From a bacterium (GTDB taxonomy: Bacteria; Patescibacteriota; Dojkabacteria; JAKAPS01): a stretch of DNA of 38,171 bases. The position numbers and the translations under genes were made by a program. The stretch is taken from positions 1-38,171 of the forward strand of contig JAKAPS010000009.1 in assembly GCA_021806925.1 (NCBI GenBank), in the 5' to 3' direction. The notes below the pieces were generated by a model. That model was not told where the DNA came from. It ran no database searches and worked only from the letters and a program-made list of their open reading frames with translations. Below are positions 27,189-36,508 of this stretch, piece by piece. Numbering within the stretch: position 1 is the stretch's first letter; each line of letters opens with the position of its first letter.

Positions 27189-28742
27189 ATGGCAAGTAAG
27201 TTTCAGCCTCTTAAGATTCTATTTGTTGCTGCAGAAGTTGCTCCGTATACAAAGTTTGGTGGATTGGCCGATGTTGCGTGGGCACTTCCAAGGGAACTAA
27301 AATCACTTGGTCACGATGTTAAAATAATTATCCCAAAGTATGGAAGTATTGATACAGAAAAATTCAATATAAAAAAATACAGGGATAATATAGTCGTAAA
27401 GACAAAAAGTGGAGATATAGTATCGAATATATATAAAGGAATAATACCCGATAATATAGAGGTCTTCCTGGTAGAAAATAGAGAATACTATGAGCTTAGA
27501 AGTAATGTCTACGGGTATAGCGATGACGCTAGGAGGTTTATGCTTTTATCATTAGCAGCACTTGAATTTGTTAGAGGTGAAGATTTCAATCTAGATGTAA
27601 TCCATGCTAATGATTGGCATACTGGATATCTTCCGAACCTACTTAAAACTGTATATAAGAATGATGAAAAACTAAACTCCATATCAACAGTTTTTACTAT
27701 TCATAACCTTTCTCTTCAAGGAATTAACAAGAGAGCATTAAAACCAACTGAAATTGATCAAGGGAATTCACCATTACCGGATTTAATGAGTGATGATATC
27801 AATAAGATAAATGGACTGCTAAGAGGGATAATATATTCCGACTTTGTAAACACTGTTTCTGAAAGATATGCTAGAGAAATATTAACTCCAGAGTTTGGAG
27901 AGGGGTTAGACCCTGTTCTAAAAGAAATGCGATACAAATTAACAGGAATACGTAATGGACTTGACTATAAAGTGTTAAGTCCTGATGTAGATACTAATAT
28001 TTATGTTAATTATGATTTAAATTCAATAGAAAAAAAAGTAGAAAATAAGATTGAGTTTCAGAAGGAATTTGACTTAGAGGTTAATCCTGATATTCCATTA
28101 ATTGGGTTTGTTGGAAGACTGACTGAAATGAAAGGACTTGGTTTAATGCATGATACACTGGGACCTCTCCTTGAAAACCTTAATTTTCAATTCTGTGTTG
28201 TTGGTGGCGGTGATGAATATTGGGAGAATTTCTTTTTGAAATTAATAGAGAAATATCCAAAGAAAGTAGCTGGTCATGTTATGATATCAACAACATTTGC
28301 ACAAAAATTGTTTGCTGCTACAGATATATTTCTTTATCCATCTAAGTTTGAACCTTGTGGTATAGCGCATGCTATAGCAATGAGATTTGGCTCTGTTCCT
28401 ATTGTTAGAGAAACTGGTGGGCTTGCAGACAGTGTAGTTGATGTAAATAAGTACCCTGATAAGGGTGAGGGCTTTATGTTTAAAGAATACGATAAGATGG
28501 AATTCCTTATCCAATTAATTGAAGCTATAACTATATACAAATACAATAGGGGAGAATGGAATAGAATAAGGGAGAGAGCGATGAAAAGAGACCTGTCATG
28601 GAAAAATTCTGCAATTAAATATGTACATGTTTATGAGAAAGCTATTGATAAACATGATAAATGGATGAAAAGAGAGAATCTTAGATATCCAGATAATCCC
28701 GGTGAGGTTCCAGGATATTCTGCAATGGAAGTTTTAAGTTAA
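27189..28742 (+). CDS. glgA: glycogen/starch synthase-like GT5 glycosyltransferase
   Basis: ILFVAAEVAPYTKFGGLADVAWALPRELKSLGHDVKIIIPKY, VIHANDWHTGYLP, FTIHNLSLQG, GIRNGLDY, FLYPSKFEPCGIAHAIAMRFGSVPIVRETGGLADSV. Confidence 0.93.
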   Translation: MASKFQPLKILFVAAEVAPYTKFGGLADVAWALPRELKSLGHDVKIIIPKYGSIDTEKFNIKKYRDNIVVKTKSGDIVSNIYKGIIPDNIEVFLVENREYYELRSNVYGYSDDARRFMLLSLAALEFVRGEDFNLDVIHANDWHTGYLPNLLKTVYKNDEKLNSISTVFTIHNLSLQGINKRALKPTEIDQGNSPLPDLMSDDINKINGLLRGIIYSDFVNTVSERYAREILTPEFGEGLDPVLKEMRYKLTGIRNGLDYKVLSPDVDTNIYVNYDLNSIEKKVENKIEFQKEFDLEVNPDIPLIGFVGRLTEMKGLGLMHDTLGPLLENLNFQFCVVGGGDEYWENFFLKLIEKYPKKVAGHVMISTTFAQKLFAATDIFLYPSKFEPCGIAHAIAMRFGSVPIVRETGGLADSVVDVNKYPDKGEGFMFKEYDKMEFLIQLIEAITIYKYNRGEWNRIRERAMKRDLSWKNSAIKYVHVYEKAIDKHDKWMKRENLRYPDNPGEVPGYSAMEVLS

Positions 28743-28825
28743 ATATATTAGGCAAAATCGATTCATCTTCAATTCATGTTTAATTGATAATGAGTTTTAT
28801 ATTGTTACCTTACATTATCCTGTGC

Positions 28826-28854
28826 TTATTTATTTATTTATTTATTTATTTTTT
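28826..28854. repeat. TTTA tetranucleotide microsatellite
   Basis: TTATTTATTTATTTATTTATTTATTTTTT. Confidence 0.8.
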
Positions 28855-29573
28855 CTATTGCCATACATCATTGATATTTTAATATATTCAATTGCGCATC
28901 AGTATATACGAATATATATGGAAGGGAATATATACAAAGAGAGTAAATATATAATTAAAGATAAGCGAATTGATAATAAGTTTTAAATAAAATAGCTAAT
29001 TATGTTCTTTTGTTAAACCAAAGGAAACACTCAATATATTCTATCTAGAGATTTTAAAGCACATTTATAGTTTTACAACATGTCAGATGAAGTCTTGTGC
29101 CTGATATATAAATAGATTTTTACTGACAGCATATAATATATAGGTCATATAATTTCATGAGAATGTTTAAGTAATATAAATATTCTTATATTTTTTTCCT
29201 TATTAAATTGTTCGAGTGTATAAAGTTATAAACAATATTATCCACAATAAACCCCATAGTATATACGACACTAAAATATGATTCAAGCGTTACTTTACCG
29301 GGGTTTCTAAGTGTAAATATCAAAGAGTAATCCTCTTTTGATTTATAAATATTGTGCATTTAACATATAAGTGGAAATATTTATACATAAACTGAAGCAG
29401 AAGAGAAGGGGATTGTAAAGATGCTTGATACTATAGGTTTTTAATATGTGCTATACCTGTAATCCGTTTTAACATCCTGTAATTTTCTTTATAATTATTA
29501 ACTGGAGTTATATATTATCTTATTTGTTATATATTTTTATATCGAATTTCTGAAGTATTTGTTTTTAGGAATA

Positions 29574-29607
29574 AAAAAGCCTGTAAAGATAAATTTACAG
29601 GCTTTTT
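29574..29607 (-). terminator. intrinsic terminator of the rplJ-rplL operon (bidirectional form)
   Basis: AAAAAGCCTGTAAA(29574-29587)-GATAAA-TTTACAGGCTTTTT(29594-29607), 14-bp perfect stem. Confidence 0.93.
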
Positions 29608-29666
29608 GTCGAATTATTTGGATAGAAATATATATTTTTAATAATTAAATATATATGTATATTACC

Positions 29667-30077
29667 TTATTTTAATTCAACAACTGCACCAGCATCTTTA
29701 AGGAGTTTCAAATATTTATCTGCATCATCCTTATTTAATGCTTGTTTTACAATCTTTTCTGCACTATCTGATGCTTCTACCATTGCTTTAGCATCCATCA
29801 AATTTAATTCAGGTAATATTACTCTTATTGCTTTAATAACTTCAAGCTTCTTGCTACCTGAACCCTTAAGTACTAGATCAAATGATGTTTTTTCTTCTAC
29901 TGGAGCTTCCTGAGTATTGCTACCTTGAGTATTTACAGGACCTGCCATCATCATTCCCTGTGATGCACTTACTCCAAACTTTTCTTCAAGTGCTTTTACT
30001 AATTCTGATAATTCAACGACTGTTAAATTGCTTATTGCATCTAACAATTCATCTTTTGTTAATGATTTGCTTGCCAT
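29667..30077 (-). CDS. rplL: ribosomal protein L7/L12
   Basis: LTVVELSELVKALEEKFGVSA, SFDLVLKGSGSKKLEVIKAIR, DAKAMVEAS, LLKDAGAVVELK. Confidence 0.95.
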   Translation of the reverse strand: MASKSLTKDELLDAISNLTVVELSELVKALEEKFGVSASQGMMMAGPVNTQGSNTQEAPVEEKTSFDLVLKGSGSKKLEVIKAIRVILPELNLMDAKAMVEASDSAEKIVKQALNKDDADKYLKLLKDAGAVVELK

Positions 30078-30081
30078 ATAT

Positions 30082-30615
30082 TTATTTTGTCACCTCCTCA
30101 ACTGTATTTTTGTTAGCTATAATATTGAGTACAAATACTAGTTTTTGAATATTGCTATTTAATACATTAACTAATCCTTGGGTAGGGTAGTTAAGCATTC
30201 CAAGAAGTTTACTTATTAATTCTTCCTTTGTTCCAATATCTTTAAAACTAATAGTTTCAGTTGATGTAAATGTTTTTCCTTCAATGTAGCTTCTTCTCAC
30301 TTCAATCTGTTTTGTTAAGTCAGCTAATTTTACTAAGCTTTTTATCACTTTAGAAAACTCATCATTTGTAAAAGTAACTGCAAGTCGTCCTACGAAATTC
30401 TCATCTGTAAGTTTTATCTCAAAATCGTTCAATACTTTTTCTAATAGTGTATTCTTAGCTAATAGAAATACACTATCCTCTAATTCATTCTTAAAATTCT
30501 CTATATCTTTAGTCTTGATATCTTTAATATCTATTAGAATAATGTTTTTATATTTAGTTAGCAAAGTATTATACCTCTCGATAACTACTTGTTTTTGTTG
30601 TTTTGTGTTAGCCAT
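30082..30615 (-). CDS. rplJ: ribosomal protein L10
   Basis: Position before rplL; ending and length typical; FLLAKNTLLEKVL, NEFLGxLAVTF-like segment NFVGRLAVTF. Confidence 0.9.
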   Translation of the reverse strand: MANTKQQKQVVIERYNTLLTKYKNIILIDIKDIKTKDIENFKNELEDSVFLLAKNTLLEKVLNDFEIKLTDENFVGRLAVTFTNDEFSKVIKSLVKLADLTKQIEVRRSYIEGKTFTSTETISFKDIGTKEELISKLLGMLNYPTQGLVNVLNSNIQKLVFVLNIIANKNTVEEVTK

Positions 30616-30674
30616 TTTTTTGTTTTTATATTTTTTATTTATATATTTAAGTTTTTATATATATTTTATTAATA

Positions 30675-30845
30675 TCTAAAAAGCCTTTAATAAAGTTTTT
30701 TTTCTCTAGTTCAACTTCTTCTAAAAAGAAGAGAGTTGAAACTATAAAAACTCTATTAAAGGCCTTAGATTACTCTTTAATTTTCAAAGTCTAAACAGGA
30801 AATATTAACACATATACATGCGACCTGTTTTCTAAGACCAATAAA
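30675..30845 (-). ncRNA. L10 leader-like attenuator in the rplA-rplJ intergenic region
   Basis: On the minus strand: GCCTTTAATAGAGTTTTT/(A)AAAACTTTATTAAAGGC pairing (30746-30763 with 30683-30700), nested TTCAACT..CTTCT-TTTT-AGAAG..AGTTGAA hairpin, then CTTTTTAGA. Confidence 0.65.
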
Positions 30846-30847
30846 TT

Positions 30848-31543
30848 TTATATAAACTTAATGAACTCATCAGTACTTATCTTCACTGATAGTCCCATTG
30901 TAGCAGAAATATACGCAGATTTAAAGAGTATTGCAAATGGTTTTACATTCATAGATTGCAATTGCTTTATAAATCTCTTTATATTTTCATATATTTCATC
31001 ATCTTTCGTATTTACGTTGCCTATGCTTATATGAACTACACCATTTTCATCACTTTTGAAACTTACCTTACCTGATTTATATTCCTCTATTGTTTCTTTT
31101 ATCTTTTCTGTAACTGTTCCAGTCTTTGGGTTAGGCATTAGACCTCTAGGTCCTAATACTCTTCCAAGTGAAGCAATTTTGAGCATTGCTTGAGGGTGTG
31201 CTAGACATATATCAAATTCTAGCCAGCTTTTATTAATTTTTTCAATATAGTCATCAAGCCCTGCATATGTTGCACCTGCTTCAATAGCATCTTTTACTAC
31301 TTTTTCATCTCCAAAAACAAGAATTCTCTTTTCTTCCTTTTTTATAGGGCTGACTAAAGAAATACTTCCTCTAACTGGTTGTTTCTTTTCCTTCTCATCT
31401 AGATTAAGATATATAGATAAATCAATTGTACCATCAAACTTAGAATATGAAAGCTCCTTGGCTTTCTTAATTTGATTTAATAATCCTACTGATTCCTTCT
31501 TAGATGAAGGTATTAGTGCTTTATATTTTTTTCCTCTTTTCAT
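30848..31543 (-). CDS. rplA: ribosomal protein L1
   Basis: LGRVLGPRGLMPNPKTGTVTEKIKETIEEYKSGKVSFKSDENGVVHISIG. Confidence 0.96.
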   Translation of the reverse strand: MKRGKKYKALIPSSKKESVGLLNQIKKAKELSYSKFDGTIDLSIYLNLDEKEKKQPVRGSISLVSPIKKEEKRILVFGDEKVVKDAIEAGATYAGLDDYIEKINKSWLEFDICLAHPQAMLKIASLGRVLGPRGLMPNPKTGTVTEKIKETIEEYKSGKVSFKSDENGVVHISIGNVNTKDDEIYENIKRFIKQLQSMNVKPFAILFKSAYISATMGLSVKISTDEFIKFI

Positions 31544-31595
31544 TTTATTTTTGTATTTTAATATATATTTTCTATTTTTTCTTTGTATACTTAAT

Positions 31596-32021
31596 TTATT
31601 CCTTTACTTCAATCCCCATGTTTCTAGCTGTTCCTAGTACCATTTTTACAGCTGAATCAATTGACTTAGTATTAAGATCTGGCATTTTTAATTTTGCAAT
31701 TTCAATTGCCTGATCCATTGTAATTTTTCCAACCTTTACCTTGTTTGATGTTGCAGAACCTTTTTGAATATTTGCTGCTTTTTTTAACAAATAGGATACA
31801 GGACTTATTTTAGTTGTGAAGTCAAATGTTCTATCTTCATAAACTGTTATTAATACTGGAATCAAGTCGTTGTTCATCGCTTTTGTTTTCTCGTTGAAAC
31901 GATTACAAAAATCACCAATATTTAACCCTTGCTGTCCGAGAATTGCACCAACAGGTGGATTAGGACTTGCTTTTCCTGCAATAATTTGTAACTTTACAAT
32001 TGATTTTATTTTTTTTGCCAT
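31596..32021 (-). CDS. rplK: ribosomal protein L11
   Basis: KLQIIAGKASPNPPVGAILGQQGLNIGDFCNRFN; SAVKMVLGTARNMGIEV. Confidence 0.97.
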   Translation of the reverse strand: MAKKIKSIVKLQIIAGKASPNPPVGAILGQQGLNIGDFCNRFNEKTKAMNNDLIPVLITVYEDRTFDFTTKISPVSYLLKKAANIQKGSATSNKVKVGKITMDQAIEIAKLKMPDLNTKSIDSAVKMVLGTARNMGIEVKE

Positions 32022-32026
32022 TTGTT

Positions 32027-32554
32027 TTAAATTTTTCTAACTTGAGAGAAATCAAGTTCAACAGGTGTTTCTCTTCCAAATATAGAGAGAAGCACTGTTA
32101 TTTTACCTTTTTCATCATTGATTTCACTGATTTTTCCTGTGAAGTCCTTAAATGCTCCTTCAGCTACTTTTACCACATCATTAAGTATAAAGCTAGTTTG
32201 GTAAACTGGCTGTTCAACTTCCATAAATTTGAGTATAGAAGTTACTTCTTCTTCAGTTAGTGGAGTAGGGAGTCTTCCAGTGCCTGCAAACGATACAACA
32301 CCTTGTGTATCTCTGACTAGTGCCCATGTATTATCATTTAAATCCAGTTGAATTAATATGTATCCTGGTAAGATCTTTTCTTCAACATTTTTTCTTTTTC
32401 CATCATTTATTACAATTCTGTTCTGTGTTGGAACAACAATTTCTCCAAGATATTCTGTTAGCCCAGCGATATCAATTCTTTGCTTTATCAATCCTTTTAC
32501 TTTATCTTCATGTCCAGCATATGTATTTAATACATACCATTTTAAATTTGCCAT
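32027..32554 (-). CDS. nusG: transcription termination/antitermination protein NusG
   Basis: KWYVLNTYAGHEDKVKGLIKQRI, KILPGYILIQLDLNDNTWALVRDTQGVVSFAG, GAFKDFTGKISEINDEKGKITVLLSIFGRETPVELDFSQV. Confidence 0.97.
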   Translation of the reverse strand: MANLKWYVLNTYAGHEDKVKGLIKQRIDIAGLTEYLGEIVVPTQNRIVINDGKRKNVEEKILPGYILIQLDLNDNTWALVRDTQGVVSFAGTGRLPTPLTEEEVTSILKFMEVEQPVYQTSFILNDVVKVAEGAFKDFTGKISEINDEKGKITVLLSIFGRETPVELDFSQVRKI

Positions 32555-32560
32555 TTTTAT

Positions 32561-32746
32561 TTATATAATATATGTATAAATTACTTTTCCAAGCAATAAA
32601 TCAATAACAAACATAAAAGCCATTAGAAATACTGAAACAATAGCTACCATTTGTATTGTCTTCAAAACCAGTTTGTTTTCTGCCCATGTTATATTTCTGA
32701 ATTCCTGAACGACTCCAGAAACATATGACAATATTTTTGAAAACAT
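32561..32746 (-). CDS. secE: preprotein translocase subunit SecE
   Basis: 61-aa single-TM protein EFRNITWAENKLVLKTIQMVAIVSVFLMAFMFVIDLLLGKV upstream of nusG. Confidence 0.88.
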   Translation of the reverse strand: MFSKILSYVSGVVQEFRNITWAENKLVLKTIQMVAIVSVFLMAFMFVIDLLLGKVIYTYII

Positions 32747-32813
32747 CTAGCAAATATTATCAGAAAAATACAATTATTTCAACTTTTTAGAAAAATGTAT
32801 ATTGCTTATAGTT

Positions 32814-32885
32814 CAGGCTCAGTAGGATTCGAACCTACATTAACGGTTTTGGAGACCATTGTTCTGCCATTGACACTATGAGCCT
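32814..32885 (-). tRNA. tRNA-Trp (anticodon CCA)
   Basis: AGGCTCA/TGAGCCT acceptor; anticodon loop CTCCAAA; T-arm GTAGGTTCGAATCCTAC; 3' CCA not encoded. Confidence 0.94.
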
Positions 32886-32925
32886 AAGATACAAAATATC
32901 TATTCTTTTGCTTCTTAATTGTCTT

Positions 32926-33093
32926 CTATTTCTTTATTTCTTTATGTTCAGTATGTTTCACACACTTTGGACAGAACTTGTTTAGTGTAAGCTTATCCTT
33001 AGTGTTATTATTGTTCTTTCTGCTTGTATAGTTTTTTCTTCCACAAACAGAACATTCAAAGTATATTACAACTCTATTTCCTTTTTTTGCCAT
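32926..33093 (-). CDS. rpmG: ribosomal protein L33
   Basis: [55 protein letters not shown]; start moved in from the ORF track because the longer ORF runs into tRNA-Thr. Confidence 0.93.
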   Translation of the reverse strand: MAKKGNRVVIYFECSVCGRKNYTSRKNNNNTKDKLTLNKFCPKCVKHTEHKEIKK

Positions 33094-33114
33094 ATTTTCC
33101 TTGTTTTCTTTATT

Positions 33115-33187
33115 AGCTGAAAGAGAGAGTCGGACTCTCGACCTTTCCCTTACCATGGGAATGCTCTGCCAACTGAGCTATTTCAGC
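33115..33187 (-). tRNA. tRNA-Thr (anticodon GGT)
   Basis: GCTGAAA/TTTCAGC acceptor; loop ATGGTAA; T-arm GAGAGTCCGACTCTC; no encoded CCA. Confidence 0.93.
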
Positions 33188-33190
33188 ATA

Positions 33191-33265
33191 AGCCTTCTGT
33201 CAGATTCGAACTGACGACCTGCTGTTTACAAAACAGCCGCTCTAACCGGTCTGAGCTAAGAAGGC
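33191..33265 (-). tRNA. tRNA-Thr (anticodon TGT)
   Basis: GCCTTCT/AGAAGGC acceptor; loop TTTGTAA; T-arm GTCAGTTCGAATCTGAC; no encoded CCA. Confidence 0.93.
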
Positions 33266-33515
33266 ACAATTTTCTTCTTAATACATTAGCCTCAAGTAAA
33301 GATAAAATGTATTAGGGAAATGTTTTTTTCCTTTGTTTTACAAAAGAAATTAAGAACTAAAAGCATTAACACACGATTAATACTTAACAATCGTTCTTAT
33401 AAAAAAATCGTTGTAAGGAAATTTTTATATTTCCCTATACAATTTTTACACATTCACCTTTACTATTTTGGCTTCAGGTATTATACCTCTATTTAGAGAT
33501 TATAGCAAAAATTTT

Positions 33516-34148
33516 CTATAATATAAATTTGAATGCAAAGTTTACTGCTGGGTATATAACCATAGAAATGAGTGTCTGACCATTGAAAATAGGTAAATAC
33601 ACGAGTACAAAGAGTATAAGCAAATATTGGAAGGTATTTATTCTGCTATAAAAATCAATTGGTAGGAATTCTCTTAAAATACTGCTTCCATCAAGAGGAG
33701 GAATTGGTAATAGATTGAATACAGCAAGTCCTACATTAATTTCAACAAAGTAATAGAGCAGGGGAATTATAAATGAAAATGTATTTATATTGAAGTTAAT
33801 GTATATATAGTAGTTCAGATTTATTAATCCAACTGAAAGAAGTGCTAGGAGTATGTTTGATAATGGGCCTGCAATTGCCACCATTAGATAGCTTCTTCTA
33901 GTGCGTAAATTTGTTTCATTTACCATTACTGGTTTTCCCCAGCCAAAGTTTGTAAACATCATCATTAAAAATCCGGTCCATTCAAAATGATCGGCAGGAT
34001 TTAGGCTTATTCTGTCAGTTGAAGTATTGTCGCCAAGTAATTTTGCAACCAGTGCATGTGCTGATTCATGAAAACTTACACTAAACAAAATAACTATAAA
34101 AATAAGGATTGCTTGATAAAGTCCGATTGAAAATATATTCTCTATCAT
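33516..34148 (-). CDS. M50/site-2-protease family metalloprotease
   Basis: SVSFHESAHALVAKLLGD (HExxH), AIAGPLSNILLAL, NLLPIPPLDGSSIL. ATG at 34148 preferred over TTG 34169 because a TATAAT lies only 3 nt from the TTG. Confidence 0.88.
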   Translation of the reverse strand: MIENIFSIGLYQAILIFIVILFSVSFHESAHALVAKLLGDNTSTDRISLNPADHFEWTGFLMMMFTNFGWGKPVMVNETNLRTRRSYLMVAIAGPLSNILLALLSVGLINLNYYIYINFNINTFSFIIPLLYYFVEINVGLAVFNLLPIPPLDGSSILREFLPIDFYSRINTFQYLLILFVLVYLPIFNGQTLISMVIYPAVNFAFKFIL

Positions 34149-34202
34149 ATCTCTTGAAATATCTTCCAATTTATTATATCATATCCGAATAGAAATAAAA
34201 GA

Positions 34203-34418
34203 ATGAAAAAATGTGATTTGTGCAACAAGCAGTCTTTCTTCGGTAGAAATATAAGACATAAAGCCTCTGGTTCATGGGCAAGAAAGGCTACAAGAACTAG
34301 TAAAACTCAATTACCAAATTTAAGGAATTTGAAGATGTTAAATGAAAACGGAACACCAGTAGTTATTAAGGTTTGTATGAGCTGCTACAAAGCAATCAAT
34401 TTAAATCAAAAGGCTTAA
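34203..34418 (+). CDS. rpmB: ribosomal protein L28
   Basis: MKKCDLCNKQSFFGRNIRHKASGSWARKATRTSKTQLPNLR. Confidence 0.92.
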   Translation: MKKCDLCNKQSFFGRNIRHKASGSWARKATRTSKTQLPNLRNLKMLNENGTPVVIKVCMSCYKAINLNQKA

Positions 34419-36432
34419 CTCTTATATTTGCCTTCTTTTCTACACTCGAATATATTTCTTTAATTATATTTTTTACGTGTTTTAGTTTCCCTTTTTTTAT
34501 CTTTATGGTTACTTGGTAATAATACATGTTTTTTGTTTTAAAGAGTGAAGATTTTGAAGGCCCTAGCAGATATATGTCCTTTTTGATAATGTGTTTATTT
34601 AATTCTTTCTTAATGCCACTAAACACCTTTTTTATATTTCTTAATCCAGTTTCCTCAGTTCTTGATTTTACTATTAGCTGAATTAAATCATAATATGGCG
34701 GATATTTTAATTTTTTCCTAAAAACCATCTCTGATTTATAGAATTTAGCATAGTCGTTTTCAAGTGTTAGCTTTAGTATGCTGTTGTTTGTGTTATACCC
34801 CTGAATTATATTTATTCCATTGTACTTTCCTCTTGAGCTTCTGCCTAGTAATTGAGTTATTCTTTGATATACTGTTTCATTTGTTTTGAAAGAAGGGAAT
34901 ACTAGATCTTGATCAAGATTTGTATACGCTGTTAGATAAACCTTCTCAATATCTATACCTTTTATTACAATTTGTGTTCCAATTAATATATTCGTTTCTC
35001 CATTGATAAAGGAGTTGATTGTTTCTTCATATTTATTCATTCTTACTGAGTCGCCATCAAGAATAGCTACTCTCGCTCCTGGTATTTTCTCAACAATCTT
35101 TGATAATTTTTCAATTCCAGTACCTAAGAATTTTAAATCAACTGAATTACATACTTTGCAATATTGCTTTATTGTAGTTTTGTAATAACAATGGTGGCAT
35201 ACTAGGTATTTTCTGTTACTAATATTATGGTAAACAAGTGGTAGGTCACAATTGGGGCATCTTTCAACATATCCGCAATCATTACATATTATTGATTGAC
35301 TGAATCCTTTTCTGTTCATATACAGTATCGACTGCATATTAAGGTCTATTGCTTCTTTAATTTTCTCATACAGGGTTTGTGATATGATTTTTGTGTCATA
35401 TTCCATACTTTTCTTATCTACTCTGTTATTTTTCTTTGTTAGATCAACAACAATTGTTTCTGGATATTTATTTGATATTCGTTGTGTCAAAGTGTGATGA
35501 ATGTATTTTTTGTCATAAAATACGTCAATACTTGGTGTAGCACTGGACAAGACTAATTTTGCATTCTCCAATTTTACCAATTTCTCAGCCAGTATAATTG
35601 TTGAATATTGTGGAGTATTTTCTTGAAACAGGCTCCTTTCATGAAATTCGTCTATAACAATTAGACCAAGATTCTTAAATGGTGAGAATATTCCACTTCT
35701 TGATGAGATTATTATCTTCTTTTCACCGCTTTTTATATGTTCCCATATATCACGTCTAATTGATTTACCAATTTTGTAGTGGATTAAACATATATCTTCT
35801 TTTCTAAATATTTCCTCAAACTTTTTAACTAACTGCGGAGTGAGTGATATTTCTGGTACGATTATAGCAGCTTGTTTACCATGTTTTATACATTCATTTA
35901 CTAATCTCATATATACTTCTGTTTTACCGCTTCCAGTAACACCTCTTAATAGATGAAATTTAGATTCAGAGGCAGATATATCATTAAATGCTTTTAATTG
36001 TTCATCATTTAATTTCCTTGTAAATGTAACTTTTGATTGTTTTTTGTTCTTTACAACTCCTACACTATCTTCTTTATCTCTATTTAATTTAGAGTTAATA
36101 GGGAAAAATAGCTTTAATGATTCATATACGTTCTGCATGAATGTATCTGACAGATAAATTCCTAATTTAAATTGATTCTCAGTTATATATGAATTGAAAT
36201 TTACCTTTGAAATATCCTTTATTTTTTTTAACGGAGTAGTAGGGGAGTCATCTTTGCCGCAAATTACACCTAATTTAACATTTTTTCCAAATGGAACCTC
36301 TACTTCACCTCCTAGTCTGTATAGTTCTTTTAATTCATCTGGTAATCTATATGTGAATAATTTAGAATAGCCATATATATTAGTGTCTACAGCAACTTTT
36401 ATTAATATGTCATCAGTAATTTTGTTATTCAC
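34396..36432 (-). CDS. priA: primosomal protein N' (PriA helicase)
   Basis: LLRGVTGSGKTEVYMRLV, VIDEFHERS, SILYMNRKGFSQSIICNDCGYVERCPNCDLPLVYH (zinc clusters), GTQIVIKGIDIEKVYL, QLLGRSSRGKYNG. Confidence 0.95.
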   Translation of the reverse strand: MNNKITDDILIKVAVDTNIYGYSKLFTYRLPDELKELYRLGGEVEVPFGKNVKLGVICGKDDSPTTPLKKIKDISKVNFNSYITENQFKLGIYLSDTFMQNVYESLKLFFPINSKLNRDKEDSVGVVKNKKQSKVTFTRKLNDEQLKAFNDISASESKFHLLRGVTGSGKTEVYMRLVNECIKHGKQAAIIVPEISLTPQLVKKFEEIFRKEDICLIHYKIGKSIRRDIWEHIKSGEKKIIISSRSGIFSPFKNLGLIVIDEFHERSLFQENTPQYSTIILAEKLVKLENAKLVLSSATPSIDVFYDKKYIHHTLTQRISNKYPETIVVDLTKKNNRVDKKSMEYDTKIISQTLYEKIKEAIDLNMQSILYMNRKGFSQSIICNDCGYVERCPNCDLPLVYHNISNRKYLVCHHCYYKTTIKQYCKVCNSVDLKFLGTGIEKLSKIVEKIPGARVAILDGDSVRMNKYEETINSFINGETNILIGTQIVIKGIDIEKVYLTAYTNLDQDLVFPSFKTNETVYQRITQLLGRSSRGKYNGINIIQGYNTNNSILKLTLENDYAKFYKSEMVFRKKLKYPPYYDLIQLIVKSRTEETGLRNIKKVFSGIKKELNKHIIKKDIYLLGPSKSSLFKTKNMYYYQVTIKIKKGKLKHVKNIIKEIYSSVEKKANIRVKPFDLN

Positions 36433-36508
36433 TAGTGTTATTTATTCCAAATATATATATGAAGTGTATCAGATATTATCTAGATATATATTACTCTGCT
36501 ACACCTTC

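Noticed and set aside
29882-30148. 88-aa plus Leu-rich ORF
   Set aside because: Antisense to rplL/rplJ.
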